From the NCBI RefSeq assembly GCF_034190915.1, contig NW_026947489.1, positions 55,242,001 through 55,306,000 of the forward strand: a stretch of 64,000 bases of DNA. Direction: 5' to 3'. Source of the stretch: Cavia porcellus. Lineage: Eukaryota; Chordata; Mammalia; Rodentia; Caviidae. Shown piece after piece: positions 12,514-23,585 of the stretch. The notes below the pieces were generated by a model. It made no database searches. It had not been told where the DNA came from and saw nothing but the letters and a program-made list of their open reading frames with translations. The translations under genes and the position numbers were made by a program. Each line of letters starts with the position of its first letter. Position 1 is the stretch's first letter.

Positions 12514-12854
12514 TGTCATGGTTTATGTTTGTGTCTCCCAGGCCTCATGAGTTTGCATTGTTCATATGTGATGGTTCATTGTATAGTGCTTGGATTGATG
12601 GTGTCAGTGCTCCACCCACATAGGGGTGGAGCCAGGATGTGATGTAATGGCAGGAAGAAGGTGTGTTTTTCTCTTTGCTGGTTTGAGCTTGCTGTCGACG
12701 GTCGCCATGAACTGCGGTCCAGCCATCCCACCTGCCTTGGAGCCAACTGAGTGTGGACTGAAACCTCCAAAAACTGTAAGAAATAAACCTTTCCTTTCCC
12801 AACTTTCGGCTTCAGGTATTTTGTCTCAGCAACGAGTAAAAAGTAACTAAGACA
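12514..12854 (+). mobile_element. MaLR-like solo LTR nested in L1
   Basis: 341 bp starting TGTCATGGTTTATGTTTGTG and ending GTAACTAAGACA. It is flanked on both sides by GGGAG (12509-12513 and 12855-12859), a 5-bp target-site duplication as expected for ERV/MaLR integration. It has AATAAA near 12781 (AAGAAATAAACCTTTCC) and the CAGGTATTTTGTCTCAGCAA segment of MaLR LTRs. Flanking L1 3'-UTR sequence resumes after the duplication, so it inserted after the L1 arrived. Confidence 0.85.
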
Positions 12855-12883
12855 GGGAGGAAATGTCTAAAAAGGGAAGGTGA

Positions 12884-13290
12884 TAGCCACTGTCAATTTC
12901 ATATTATCTTGTTTTGAAGTCTTATATTGTTTCTACTATTTTGTTTTGTTAGGTTTTATTTTGTTTTGTTTTGTTTGATTTTATTATATCTGATGGCATG
13001 GGTGACTATTTTGAAAATAACATTTATTATGGAAGTCATTGTTGATTTCCCATTATCTTGTATTGAAATCCTAATCTCTTTCATTGTTTTGTTTTGATTG
13101 GTTTTAATCTGTTTTGTTTTGTTTGATTTTATTATGTCTGATGGTATGGGCAGCTATTATGAAGACAACAAGAGGCATGGTAGCCATTGTTGATTTCCTG
13201 TTATCTTGTTTTGAAGTCCTGTATTGCTTTCATTGTTTTGTTTTGATTGTCCTTTTGTTTTATTCTGTTTGGTTTTAGTCTCCTTAAAAT
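12884..13290 (+). repeat. Tandem repeat, period about 148-149 bp
   Basis: About 2.7 copies. The unit marker GTCAATTTCATATTATCTTG (12892) recurs as GTTGATTTCCCATTATCTTG (13041) and GTTGATTTCCTGTTATCTTG (13189), each followed by a TTTTGTTTTG-rich stretch and GATTTTATTATRTCTGATGG. It lies in the L1 3' UTR, and a related array occurs at 42050-42330. Confidence 0.9.
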
Positions 13291-13624
13291 AAAAAATATA
13301 AATTTCTCAACTCTTATAGTCAATCACAACTTTCATATGTGAATTTAAAAATCAAAATACAAGTCATCTTAATATTAATACATTTAATCACAAGTAAGGG
13401 TATTTGTAGATCTTCTGCTTGTTCTTTTCTATGAAGATCATTACTGGTAGATAAAACATAATTTTGGCATTTTGAAGAATCCATTTTATTTTTAGGTTCT
13501 TGGGTAATAAGCAATTGATGATTACCAAATATCTAGTTTTATTGTTAATTCTAACAGGAAGAAACTAGTAAGCAAGACATTTTGTGGGTTCTTGTGCAAA
13601 CAGCTCTGGCTAGCACAAGCATAA

Positions 13625-13810
13625 CCCTGACAAAGTGGAAAGTCAGCAGTTTTGCATCTGACTAAGCCTCTCTGGTTAGTTGGATGACCTGAATCTCCTA
13701 AGCCTCAGGGAATTCATCTATAAAATTGTTGTCATCTACCTGCTGGCATTGCCACTGAATACTTATGCAAGATGACATAAGAAGTACCTACTGAGAGTGA
13801 CATACAGTGG
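13625..13810 (+). mobile_element. MIR SINE
   Basis: MIR order is visible: ACTAAGCCTCTCTGG, TTGGATGACCTGAATCTCC, AAGCCTCAGGGAATTCATCT, ATAAAATTGTTGTCATCTAC and GAAGTACCTACTGAGAGTGA. Confidence 0.7.
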
Positions 13811-14714
13811 GTCGGGCACAGCCCCACCCTCCCTTAGAATGTGTGCAGTCTCTTGCTACAATGCATGTATCCTCCCAGAATCAGCAAATGCAGCCAGAGC
13901 ATCTTTGTAATGAGCAGTGCTGTACACCTAAATAGATGCAGTGTTCCATTCTCAAGAACCCTTAGGGTCAAGAATTCTGTTTGGCTCAGCCAGATCAAAT
14001 CAGCAAGTGAAAAAATATAGTCTTTAGTGTTAAGTGCACAGAACAAAGAAACGATTTTCTACTTACCAACTGAATACCCATGAACAATCTGGACTGCTGA
14101 CAACTTTACTTATTAAACTTCTTCAACTAGTTGGACAACTTCTTTAAAGATGATCTACCTGACTAAGCCAACATAAAAAGAAAAAGAAGCAGAAATTATG
14201 AACATCAGTTAAGCATTTAATTCTTTCAGATATGTATTTTAAATGCGTTTTGTAACATTTTCATGAACAAACTTCCCTTTTAGTTAATAGTAACGTATAA
14301 GAGGACAGAATGGCATTTCCCTCAAGAAATCCATGTTTCAAAGGGAATGGCATTGAAAATTTTCCACTAAGAAAGGTCAATGTGGGCCAACTACTTGAAG
14401 AGCATGCTACTGCTATTTTAGAAATTTAAAGTTCATCCAACTCAGCTCAGCATTTACCGGTATCTGCTCAAGGCCAGAGGCTGACCAAGGCTAAGGGACT
14501 CAGTTGCTCCCTCAGAAATTCAGTCTAATTGGAAGCCAAGTGCATATAAAAGGCATTGAAGTCCCACTTCCTGGTCCTCTTTTGGTTCTGTCTCTTCCTG
14601 CACCTTCCTGTTCCTTCCTGTATGGAAGAGTTGGTGACGGGCCTTCTTGTGTGCCTACTTATTTGAAAAAGACTTCTTAAATATATATATATATAATTTC
14701 AAAATGATTTTCTA

Positions 14715-14855
14715 CTTTTTTTGAGTGTCTCACTCTTCAGGCCAGGTTGGCCTTGAACTCACTTTGTAGCCTAAGCTGATTTCCAACTCGCAGCAATGCT
14801 CCTGCCTCAGCTTCCTGAGTGTTGGGATTACAGGTGTCCACCACCACGCTTGGCC
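14715..14855 (-). mobile_element. B1 SINE
   Basis: Antisense B1: AGGCCAGGTTGGCCTTGAAC, TCCTGCCTCAGCTTCCTGAG, TGTTGGGATTACAGGTGTCC. The T-run at 14715 is the inverted A-tail. Confidence 0.9.
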
Positions 14856-15079
14856 CTAAAAATGGTTTCCTAAAGTTATTTACATGTGTATATACATATC
14901 TGTGTTTATGCACACTTTCTTTTCTAGAATGAGAGTAGAGTATTATATTAACATTGATTTTCTGACTCCAGCTTCCTCTAAAATGGCTCAAGAAATATAT
15001 TTGTAAAGAATAATAAATAAATAATACAATATTATTTTACATGCACATAATAAGCTTACGCATAAACATAATATACTCT

Positions 15080-15512
15080 GCTTCCCTGACTCAAAGATGC
15101 CTCAAATTTTACCTGTTCTAAATTGAACTCCTGATACCAGTTACATCCCCAACCCCATCAAGACCAACTTTGTATTCCCAGGATGAGGGACTGTCACCAT
15201 CTTCCAGATATACAAGAGTCTTCCTTTTTACCTTTTCCCTTACCATGCCACTTCTGCTCACATTACCCCTAAATGTCTCTTTATTCTAATTACTAGTGCA
15301 AGCCCTCATTGTACCCACTCTGTCCCACGGTAGTGGCCTCTTCCATGATCTCCTGTATCCTCTTCCTTCAACTTCACCAAATTGCAGCCAGAATGGTCTT
15401 TTAAAGCTGAAAATCAAATTATGTCTTCTCTGCTTCCAACCTTTCTGGAGTTACCTGCTACTTTGCTTAGAAAGATTAAAATTCTCAATATACCGTGCTT
15501 CTCTCTCTACCC
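15080..15512 (+). mobile_element. L2 LINE fragment, 5' of insert
   Basis: Matches the end of L2 ORF2 and the start of its 3' region: AATTGAACTCCTGATACCAG, CAAGCCCTCATTGTACCCAC, TTGCAGCCAGAATGGTCTTT, then AAATTATGTCTTCTC. The L2 resumes at 16262, so both were one copy before the insertion at 15513-16261. Confidence 0.65.
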
Positions 15513-16261
15513 TCATGTTATGGATTAAGAACTGGTGGTCAACTTAACGCCAGCTGGATTACATCAGTATGGCACTGAGCAAAGATTCTCCACCTGAGTA
15601 AAGTTGCCGGGATAAATAGTTGGAGAAGAAGGGAGGTGTTGAGGCGTTGAGGTGTCAATGCATTGTTGCATGGAGGCATCGTGGGTTCTCCTACAAGTTG
15701 CTGTTTGAGCTGATAGTTCTCCTGGAGAAGCTTTTGTCTTCACATTGAGCACTGCTTCCTGGCTCCAGAGGGGAAGAAATGTACCAGTTGGTCTCCAGGA
15801 TGAACACATCACGCTGGCTTCCTGGCATGTACCCGACTGTGCTTGTTGTTGGTGGAACTTGGGGCCTCCGTGTTGCTGAGGATGGCTGTGGTGCCTTTCA
15901 GAACAGCCCTGGTCTTTGTTGTGAGTGTGATTTCTCAGCTCCAGCATAGAACCCTCATCCCACCAGCACGGCTCCTTCATCCTGCTGGCATGGACTTTCT
16001 GGCTTTCACCACTGACCTTTGGGCCTTCCCAGCACGGATCCATAAAAGAGACTGGCGTGAGTCCTTCTTGTGGGCTCTGGACCTCCACTTGGACTTGTGG
16101 GAGGCATTGTCATGAACTCTGGGTTTTTATCTGAACTCATGTGGGACATTGCTGTGGGATTTGGGCCTTAACTAAATATTCTATGTCTTCGGTGTTGAGG
16201 ATGGATTTCCTGAATTTTTTTGTGTTAACTTCTGGTGACCATTATAAAAATAATATTATAA
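15513..16261. mobile_element. Unidentified insertion inside an L2
   Basis: About 750 bp between two collinear L2 pieces. The left border TGTTATGGATTAAGAACTGG resembles the TGTTATGG start of MaLR LTRs elsewhere in the window, and GTGGTCAACTTAACGCC recalls ERVL/MaLR LTRs. I could not assign the rest. ORFs at 15564-16088 (minus) and 15843-16115 (plus) lie wholly inside it and look incidental. Confidence 0.45.
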
Positions 16262-16555
16262 ACTCCATGTCCTGATTCTAATTGTTCTCGGCACAGGCCC
16301 TAACTACAACACCTCACTTCTTGCCACTGCCCCTGAATTTTGGCCATCGTGGCTTCCTGTGCACTGATGTCCCCTCCTTCCTCTGACCTTTGCACATGAC
16401 CTCTGCTCTGTTTTTTCTGGTCTCCTCTCCTTACTCCCAGTCCCAGTTAAATCTCTCAATTTCCTTTGTTAATTTAACTGTAATTTACCCACTAGTAAAT
16501 CTCTAACTGCTCTAGGCTCATTGAAGGCACTTAATAAATATTTGAAAGAATCAAT
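16262..16555 (+). mobile_element. L2 LINE fragment, 3' end
   Basis: Continues the L2 copy interrupted at 15513. It contains CTTCTTGCCACTGCCCC, CCTTTGCACATGACCTCTGC and the L2 terminus GCACTTAATAAATATTTGAA. Confidence 0.65.
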
Positions 16556-16569
16556 GAAAAAGACTGGCT

Positions 16570-16720
16570 TGAGACAGACAAAGGCTCCGAGTGAAGAATG
16601 ATTTAAAGTCCATAGCAATTAAATGATTTGCTTGACCAACGTCACACAAGTAGTCTTGGCAAGGCCAAGGCTAAAACCCACCACTTTTGCTCCCAGACCC
16701 CACAGGTAACCACACTAATC
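16570..16720 (-). mobile_element. MIR-like trace
   Basis: AATGATTTGCTTGACCAACG, TCACACAAGTAGTCTTGG, AAGGCTAAAACCCACC and TGCTCCCAGACCCCA resemble antisense MIR. Confidence 0.5.
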
Positions 16721-18499
16721 TCTGATCAGATGAGGCTCAGATGAGGTTGCTAAAATGATGCTCTCATCTCAGTTTCCTCAAAGCCTCCCAACTTATCAGT
16801 CTCCATCGATAGGCCGGTAATACATACTTATCATTGCAGCTTCGGGAACATGGCTAGATGCAAGCTATCTTCCTGTTTGAGACCCTACTAAAATTGTTTA
16901 ATGCTATTTTTCTTAAACTCCAATCAAGAAGGTCCCCTGGTCCCTGCACAGCCCAGTCACAGCTCACCAATGTGTTTAAAGTAATGGACTTGTCACTGTG
17001 TCTCACGAGCTGCGTGTGCCATGCAGGCTGAACTTAAAGAGATTTTTCTTTGGTATATTTCCCCCGCTGCACAGATGCAGACACTTAAAGCTTATTACAT
17101 GGAAACTGACCTGGAAGTGACCAGGCTTTTAGAGAAAATGGTGAGAAATTGGTTATGATAAACGTGCAACTTCCTGGGGGCCCGGAGCTAGTAGAGGCAA
17201 ACATTAACTCATCCCACATCTAATGCTGTTCATCCTAAATGATTATAGGAAATTGAAGAAAACAGAATTTAACAAACTCAGGAGGGAAATTGAGTGGTGC
17301 ACTAAGGGACAAAAATCAGCATTAACCAATTTAAAGACAGGAAAAAGGCTAGCTGTGTTTCAGAGTAGCCGGGCCACGAGAGAACGACCGGAAACAAGCT
17401 CAAAACAAGTCCTGCCACGCAGATGCCCTGGGAGGAATCAAGCCCCATACAGAACCCAATTGCATTCTGAAGGTTCAAGGCCTCCAGGAGCAAAACATCA
17501 TAAAACCCTCTTAAATCCTGTAGTATATGATCAATTGAAGAGCAGTTAATTAATGAAAGTGATCGTCTGGGAAATGGACTTCAGCCATGAAAGAGTTTAA
17601 TTGTCCTAAGCTGGAGCTCAGATCTGTGCTTTTTCTGGGAAACTCAGGCTCCACCAGGAGTTGTTCCCCACCTTGAGCAGAAGTTGTCCAGAGTTTTCAA
17701 AATCCAGCATAGCCACAAAGGAGAAAAAGATTTTGGGAGTCAGCAAGGAACAGTACACATTAAAGTTTTCTCTGTACCAGAAAGTAAAACAAAAGAAGCC
17801 CACCCAATAAATGTGGATTGTTTAAATGACTGGGCTGGTGACCATGTGAAGAATGCCTGTTTTCGACTCCTCGCTGGGTGATGCCCCATAGGTAGCTTGG
17901 AATCACACAAAACAGAAATATTTACACCATGGGAATAGGCAGAAGCTATCAAGCAGGTTTCTGCTTCACACAGAGCTGATCACTCACCGTCTACCACCCC
18001 ATCACCGGATGGGAGAGACGAAGTCCTGCTGGAAACAGTTCCCTGTAGTTCTTCCACTAAAAATAGCCCTTAACACCTTTTACTGTTGCTTTCCTCTTTT
18101 AATTACTAATGCACAGTGGCGCTCTTCAATTATCTTTTATTACACATCCTCAGCAATTCAGTCTTTGCGGACTCTCCTGGCAAATTCGCGATCATTGAAA
18201 GCATCATTTCTACAGGGAAATACTTTCAAGTTGTAAGTTACTGACTTTAAAATCAACTTTGGAAAAGAACTTATATGTAATTTGGGGATTTTCAATTCTG
18301 GGTCCTCAGAGAAGTTACAGAACTAAAGAATCATATCAGTTTTTTAATTATAGGTTATGAAATATATCCTAAGTGAAAAGGCAAAAGGAATAGAATAAAC
18401 TTGGAGAAGAAAATGACGAGGATTAATTTAATTATAGGCACCAGTGTCAGATATTTTATTTGGGCTTACTGGAGGGTGTTTATTGACTTGTTTGGTTTT

Positions 18500-18725
18500 A
18501 GAGGCATTTTTTGTTTGTTGGTTTGGTTTGGGTTGGTTTGGTTTAAGTTAAGGTTTTTTTAGTCAAGATCTCACTATGTAGTTCAGGTTGGTTTGAACTT
18601 GTGCTCCTCTTGTGTCCACCTCCCTAGTGCTAGGATTTCAGGTGGTGTTGGCTTTGTGTTCCTGCTCTTGTTGTTTGGTTTGGTTGGGTTTGGTTTGGTT
18701 TGCTTTTTGTTTTTTTCCACCATAA
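18500..18725 (-). mobile_element. Degenerate B1 SINE flanked by (GGTTT)n
   Basis: Antisense B1 marks at 18553-18652 (GTCAAGATCTCACTATGTAG, TTCAGGTTGGTTTGAACTTG, CCTCCCTAGTGCTAGGATTT). Repeats of GGTTTG lie on both sides (18507-18545 and 18678-18705). Confidence 0.65.
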
Positions 18726-18860
18726 GCCTTGTGAATACGGTTAGGTAAGGAGATAAATATCTGTATTATTCTGACATCAATAATTGGTGCATTTTGTTTT
18801 GAACATTTACAAGTTTCTTTTCCTCCATTAGGAGTAATTTACATATGATCTGTGTCGACA

Positions 18861-18897
18861 GCTGAGAAATACTTTTAAAAGTTAAAAGTATTTCAGC
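18861..18897. other. Near-perfect 37-nt palindrome
   Basis: Left half GCTGAGAAATACTTTTAA, loop AAG, right half TTAAAAGTATTTCAGC. The stem is 16 bp with a single bulged G in the left half. No family is assigned. Confidence 0.8.
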
Positions 18898-20289
18898 ATG
18901 CACTGAAGTTACCTTCTCCTTTACCATCCTAAGTCTAAAGGCAGGATAGTGCATATCAAGGTTTTGAGGTATAATTCAACAAACATCTTTCATAATACAT
19001 TCTAGAGTACCTTATCCAAAGTTTATCTTTATTCTACCAAGAAAGTGAACCTTATAAAACTTGGACTGTCTCCTACTAATATAAGCACCTTAAGCCACGC
19101 ATTTTAAAGCAGTACTTTTTATAACTTAATGAGAGAACAAACAGTGTTATTTGGACTTATCAAATTAGTGTTTCTTTAGTTATTCATTCAGAAAAGATGG
19201 AGATATTATGCCCTATAAGATAACGCCGTGCTCTGATTTGGTATTTCCTTAAAATGATTTGAAACAATGAAATGTCAGCTGTAAATCTGCCACTCATGTG
19301 ATTCATGTCACTCCCAGGCCTTAGCTTCACAGCTGGTTTTATGATATGGCTTTCAGAATAGCAGTTAAGCATGGTATTTTCCTTCCTCCAAAACTGAAAT
19401 AAAAATGGTAACTCTAAAATATACCAAAAGTATTCTCCCAGGCATATTTTTTGGATTGTTTATCTGAAATCTTGAGGTTTCTAAAATTCCCTTCACGCTC
19501 CACCTTGGAATGGTTGTTTCCAGTTTAGCAGAGGAATGCATGAAATCTCACCTAGCAGATCCCTCATCTCCCATCCATCTCACTGTCCACTGAAAGGATG
19601 TTCAGTGCTTGTGTGTGAATCAGCCAGGGCCTATTAAATGTACCAAATGTCACAGCCCTCTGAGTTCAACTGGGGACCCAGCCTAAGGACCAACACTTCC
19701 ACAGATTCCCACACAGGTGGTGTGAGAAACTCTAGGAACTCAGTTCTGTGTCCTAACCACCTCTAGTTCTGGATCTGGGAAGAAGAGACCTGGAAAGAGC
19801 TCTGCCCATGAAAGCTCAGCTTCTCCAAGGGGATGGCTGCACCTGCCCCTCAGGTGCCCCAAGGTTTGGTAGCTTCTGCTGCCAAGCCCTTTCATCCAGT
19901 CTTGAATTCCAGTGCCAGAGGTCCTCCTTTACTCCTGTACCACTTCCCTGTCGGATGTCCCTAGTGGTTTGAATTTCATGGTCTCCCTTCCTCATTCCAT
20001 CTGAGCCTCATGTGGACCTCTTCTCCCACACAAACCTGACCTGTCCTCAGACAATGTCCACACTCTCCATTAGGGACTGTCCTTGGCAAAGTGAACCCCA
20101 TGAGGAGTCTTCCAGGTGTTTCCCAGCCTTCCTGCTATTAGATGTGATGCTTCTGTCCTAATTCTGTCCCTCTGGCTCAGGGACCCTGCACAGGCCAGGA
20201 ATAACCTGTCTCACTCACCATGCCCCAACCCAGCCTGAAATGAGTGGGAGCCTCAGGAGTCTGGAGGGAAACACTAATATAAAAGTGGC

Positions 20290-20668
20290 ATTAGGTTTGG
20301 CAGGTGACAGCGTGGCACAGCCTGCAGGTGCTCTGTACCTGACCTCTTTGCATGTGGCTGCCTTGCCTGAAAGCTCACAGATGTCCCCACTCACTTCTTC
20401 TCATGGCTACCATCTCAATCCATTGGGTCCCAACCTCAGTACCCTTCCAACAATAAGGCTTCCTGAACCCCTGGACGTGGAGCTGGAACCCCACCATGAT
20501 CCAGGGACTCTGTAGTCCCTAACCTCTGAGAATGCACACTATGTTCCAACTACCTTTCTACATCATCTTCCTGACCAAGAACTCATTAAAACCAAGGCTC
20601 TTAACCTCAATGTCCAGAATGGAGTTCTGCACACAACCAGTGCTCAACAGATATTTGCTAAAGGAATG
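20290..20668 (+). mobile_element. L2-like 3' end
   Basis: Ends in CCAGTGCTCAACAGATATTT and GCTAAAGGAATG, the L2 terminus in + orientation. The upstream part is weaker. Confidence 0.5.
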
Positions 20669-21199
20669 AAATGCTATCTCAAGCTTCCCATTCCTGCAGT
20701 GTAAGCAGTAAGCCCAGATACCTACCATACTGTCTTGGGGTAGGAGGTAACACATGTCCTCCAGCACCAGGAGGCAGAAGACCTCACCACAGGGACCATG
20801 TTTGCTCACCCCCACAGTCAGTATGCCATGTGGCAGCAAGCATTTATTCTCTCCTATGTGTCTCCAGGAGAATACCCTTGGAATTTTGAGTACAACCATT
20901 CTTAATTGTGTACCACTATCAGCCACATTGCAGGACACTCCATTGTCCTTTTCTCTGCTCACTAGGTGCCATCAGTATCCCACCAGTCACACTGACAACC
21001 ACCTAGACACACACAAGTCCTTGGAGTAAAGGGCCAGAAGGCTTAGAATCAACTGAAGTCTTCATCCCAACTCAGTGAGAAGTAACACGTTCAGTAGAAG
21101 AGCCATGTGGATTGCAGTTCACATGTACATGGCAGCAGGAGACAGGGGCTCAGGAATTTATCACTTACCCTCAATAGACAATGGCACAGGCCCTTTGGA

Positions 21200-21440
21200 A
21201 TAGCAGTTAACTAAGCCTTTATTGACCATGTGTGTATTTCAGACACAAGACTCGGTGTTATACATGGTTTGTTTAATCCTCTCAGTCTCCAAGGAGGCCT
21301 CAGTCTGCTGAGCAGGAAAATAGGAGTGAGAGTTTTGAGCCACCTACTCCAGTTAACACAGGTGGTCTTTGAGAGGGCCAAGAGTCCCTTCCTGAGCACC
21401 TGATCCACAGCTCTAAGTTGATTCATCGATGAAAGCAAAT
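21200..21440 (-). mobile_element. MIR-like trace
   Basis: TTTATTGACCATGTGTGTAT, TTAATCCTCTCAGTCTCC, AGGCCTCAGTCTGCTGAGC and AACACAGGTGGTCTTTGAG resemble antisense MIR. Confidence 0.45.
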
Positions 21441-21705
21441 GTTAGAATTCCCAGTGTTGTGAGAATAATGGGATCTTTGAGCAATACAGTTGGAGAAGTG
21501 CTTTTGGATAGGCATATATAGAGATCCATGAAACAAGGGCAGTACAGGGCTGAGACACAGTTAGCGAGATTTTCACAGTGAGTCTGGGGTGATTTCAGAA
21601 CAACCGCTAAGCCACAGAGAACCTAGCTTGTCTGCCAGAGAGGGATTAAAAACCATCAGACAAAAGGGATATAGAAAGAGTTAGTGAATTTTCTCATAGT
21701 TTCTC

Positions 21706-21735
<30 letters not shown>
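21706..21735. repeat. (AAT)n microsatellite
   Basis: Ten AAT units without interruption. Confidence 0.97.
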
Positions 21736-21739
<4 letters not shown>

Positions 21740-22362
21740 TATTTAGTGATTGCTAATTACTATCCACTTTGTGCATGATATACTAAATCCTGTTGATTAA
21801 TAATGTAACTTTCCTAAAGGTCACACAACTCCTTAACCCCAAGGGCTCAAAATGAACTCGGTTCTCTCTAATCTCGTGAAACTCTGCACACAAAGCATTC
21901 CAGATCTTAGAGTTTGTCATGGACTTTTCTATGCAAATGTCCGAATCAAATCTAATCTCAAACAGGATGCCTCAGTGTGCTCCCTAAATTGGGGCTTTAT
22001 GCTATTGTCCAACCTTTATTTTCAACATCATCCCTAACCTATTAAAATAGGTTAATTTAACCTAAAAATTAGCTATCTGGTCTAAGTAGCATACTTGGGA
22101 TTTCTTCTGTTATGGTTTAGGTTTTCCATTTTTATTACTATTTTTTAATTCCACACATATTCACACTCTGTAATACACTATCTCCAAATTTTTTTATTTT
22201 CATTGCTGATGAATAGTATTCACTAGCATAGACATTTACCTGGCTTGATGGACCCTCTTCCTGATGCTAATCTGCTGGCATAAACTGCTCAGAAGGCTTT
22301 GATGAAATCAACACTGGCCTCAGATCTCTCCACAGTTTTCAATGTTCTTTCCTTTCCAACAG

Positions 22363-22599
22363 ATGTGGGTGCGTTTTTTGAAGAGGGGATGTGGCTGCGT
22401 TATAACTTCCAGGCACCCACAGTCAATGCCAAAGACGTGAGCAGCAGAGCAGAGAACTCTCTGGATCAGCAGCACTCAGCCCCAGACCTGTCCCAGGAGC
22501 AAATCCACTTCAGTTTCAGCACCACCAAGGCGCCCTGCATCCTGCTCTATGTCAGTTCTCTCACCACAGACTTCCTGGCTGTGCTCGTCAAATCCTCCG
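22363..22599 (+). CDS. CNTNAP2: CNTNAP2 exon, start of laminin-G domain 4
   Basis: Internal coding exon of Caspr2, a neurexin-superfamily axonal membrane protein that clusters Kv1 channels at juxtaparanodes and binds contactins outside the cell. The acceptor is a pyrimidine-rich tract ending AACAG and the donor is G|GTAAGG. It is 237 bp; the first codon is split (G from the previous exon plus AT) and the last base is the first of a Gly codon, so both borders are phase 1. The reading starts [16 protein letters not shown], contains the [14 protein letters not shown] strand with the single cysteine, and ends near [10 protein letters not shown]. This matches my memory of Caspr2 right after the second EGF-like module. 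An open frame continues upstream to an ATG at 22299, but that part is intron. CNTNAP paralogues remain a minor alternative. Confidence 0.95.
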
Positions 22600-22689
22600 G
22601 TAAGGACAAGCATGCATCATTCTCCACCATTTTAACAGTGGGAAGACTGCTCTAGTAAGAGTCTAGAATGTTTTTGGCTTGTTCTTTAT

Positions 22690-22800
22690 TCCCCATGGGA
22701 CATTGAATAAGTCATCTACCTTCTTTGAACCTCATTTTTCTGCACAAAGTCAGGAAAACAATACATAGAGTTCTTTAGAGCAATGTGTTACAATCATAAT
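22690..22800 (+). mobile_element. MIR-like trace
   Basis: AATAAGTCATCTACCTTC, TTTGAACCTCATTTTTCTGC and ATAGAGTTCTTTAGAG follow MIR order, but diverged. Confidence 0.45.
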
Positions 22801-22999
22801 GTTGTGAGGCATGCTAGGTCTTTTTCAAGAATTTTATTGCATAAATATGAGATGGTTTCATGGGTAGAGTGATTCTGTTTTATTCCTGTCAAATACATAG
22901 CTTCACTACTGTGTTGAACACAGGGTGAGCTGCAATGTAGCAAAGTTAATTTTATATAAATTAATGAGTTATTCTAATTTATTATAATATCACTAGGTT

Positions 23000-23585
23000 G
23001 TGGATGACATCCTAAACAAAGAAACGAGCAGGACACCCAACAGTAACAGTAGGAAGAATGATTTATTTGAAAAACACAATATTCACTCCCCAAGTGAGAG
23101 TGGGCCAGCAAGAAGAGTTCCATGTTTTAAGCCTTAGGTTTTGAGGTGAGATTGGGGGTTTGGGCTCAGCAATCAGAAGTTTGACTCAACCCTTTCACCA
23201 GATGGTGGAGTTTTGACTATGGCCTTTAGAGGAGCTTTTGTGGAGTACAAAGCCCATAGGGAATCAAATCTGCGTAGTAAATGACCTGATTATTAGGGTT
23301 GGATCAGCCAAGGGTTTTTAGGAAACCAATGGGCCCAGCCCCCAGACCTCCTGTGTGTAAGCTAAGTAACCTGGTTACCTTTTCCCATTGTATTTAGACC
23401 TAGACATCCTGGTCCTGAGCTAATGTTAACTCACAAGGTGGATCTAGTCCCAGAAAATAGACTCCACGGTGGGCCCTCCCTCTTTACCAGCTATTTCCTT
23501 GGCTGAGATCTAGCCCAGAAACCAGGCTCCAAAGTGGAGCCCTTCTTTCCCCCAGCCCTTTCCTCAGCTACCTCCTGCCGCAACA
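23000..23585 (-). mobile_element. LTR-like block, antisense
   Basis: On the minus strand it begins TGTTGCGGCAGGAGG (right border 23585), has an AATAAA signal (plus positions 23062-23067) near its 3' end, and ends near 23000. No internal retroviral sequence is attached and no target duplication could be fixed. The family is unknown. Confidence 0.5.

Larger units (their letters stand above)
10585..13295 (+). mobile_element. L1 retrotransposon, internally deleted
   Basis: An autonomous-type LINE reduced to its ends. 10585-11200 looks like the 5' UTR; 11231-11942 is ORF1; 12078-12262 is the start of the ORF2 endonuclease region (readable as TINIDGLNSPIK-like). Near 12263 the sequence jumps to the 3' end (CCATCAACCACAGAATGG, AAAGCTACTCAGC). 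A solo LTR sits at 12514-12854 and the 3' UTR has a tandem repeat at 12884-13290. The end is an A-rich tail near 13287-13300. Most of ORF2, including the reverse transcriptase, is gone, so the copy cannot be autonomous. Confidence 0.85.
1..22362 (+). other. CNTNAP2: CNTNAP2 intron, 3' part (start outside window)
   Basis: No further exon was recognised: the expected EGF-2 exon (cysteine-rich, just upstream in the protein) is not visible, so the intron extends beyond the window. It ends with an ordinary polypyrimidine tract and AACAG at 22362. Its identified contents are listed separately (SINEs, MIR, L2, L1, LTRs, an inverted duplication). I recognise nothing in 600-2150, 3630-4450, 5440-6500, 7650-9480, 10000-10580, 13300-13620, 13815-14710, 16720-18480, 18730-20290 and 21740-22360. 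They are AT-rich, with only short chance ORFs and no coding signature. Confidence 0.85.

Noticed and set aside
12884..13290. CRISPR-like direct repeats
   Set aside because: Units of about 148 bp are contiguous, without short repeats and unique spacers, and belong to an L1 3' UTR.
15564..16088. 174-codon minus-strand ORF, the longest in the window
   Set aside because: Low-complexity His/Gln/Ser composition, inside an unassigned insertion, overlapped by an opposite ORF; no domain or splice support.
22299..22655. ORF taken as a 118-aa stand-alone protein
   Set aside because: Only 22363-22599 is exon; the ATG and the last codons lie in intron beyond consensus splice sites.
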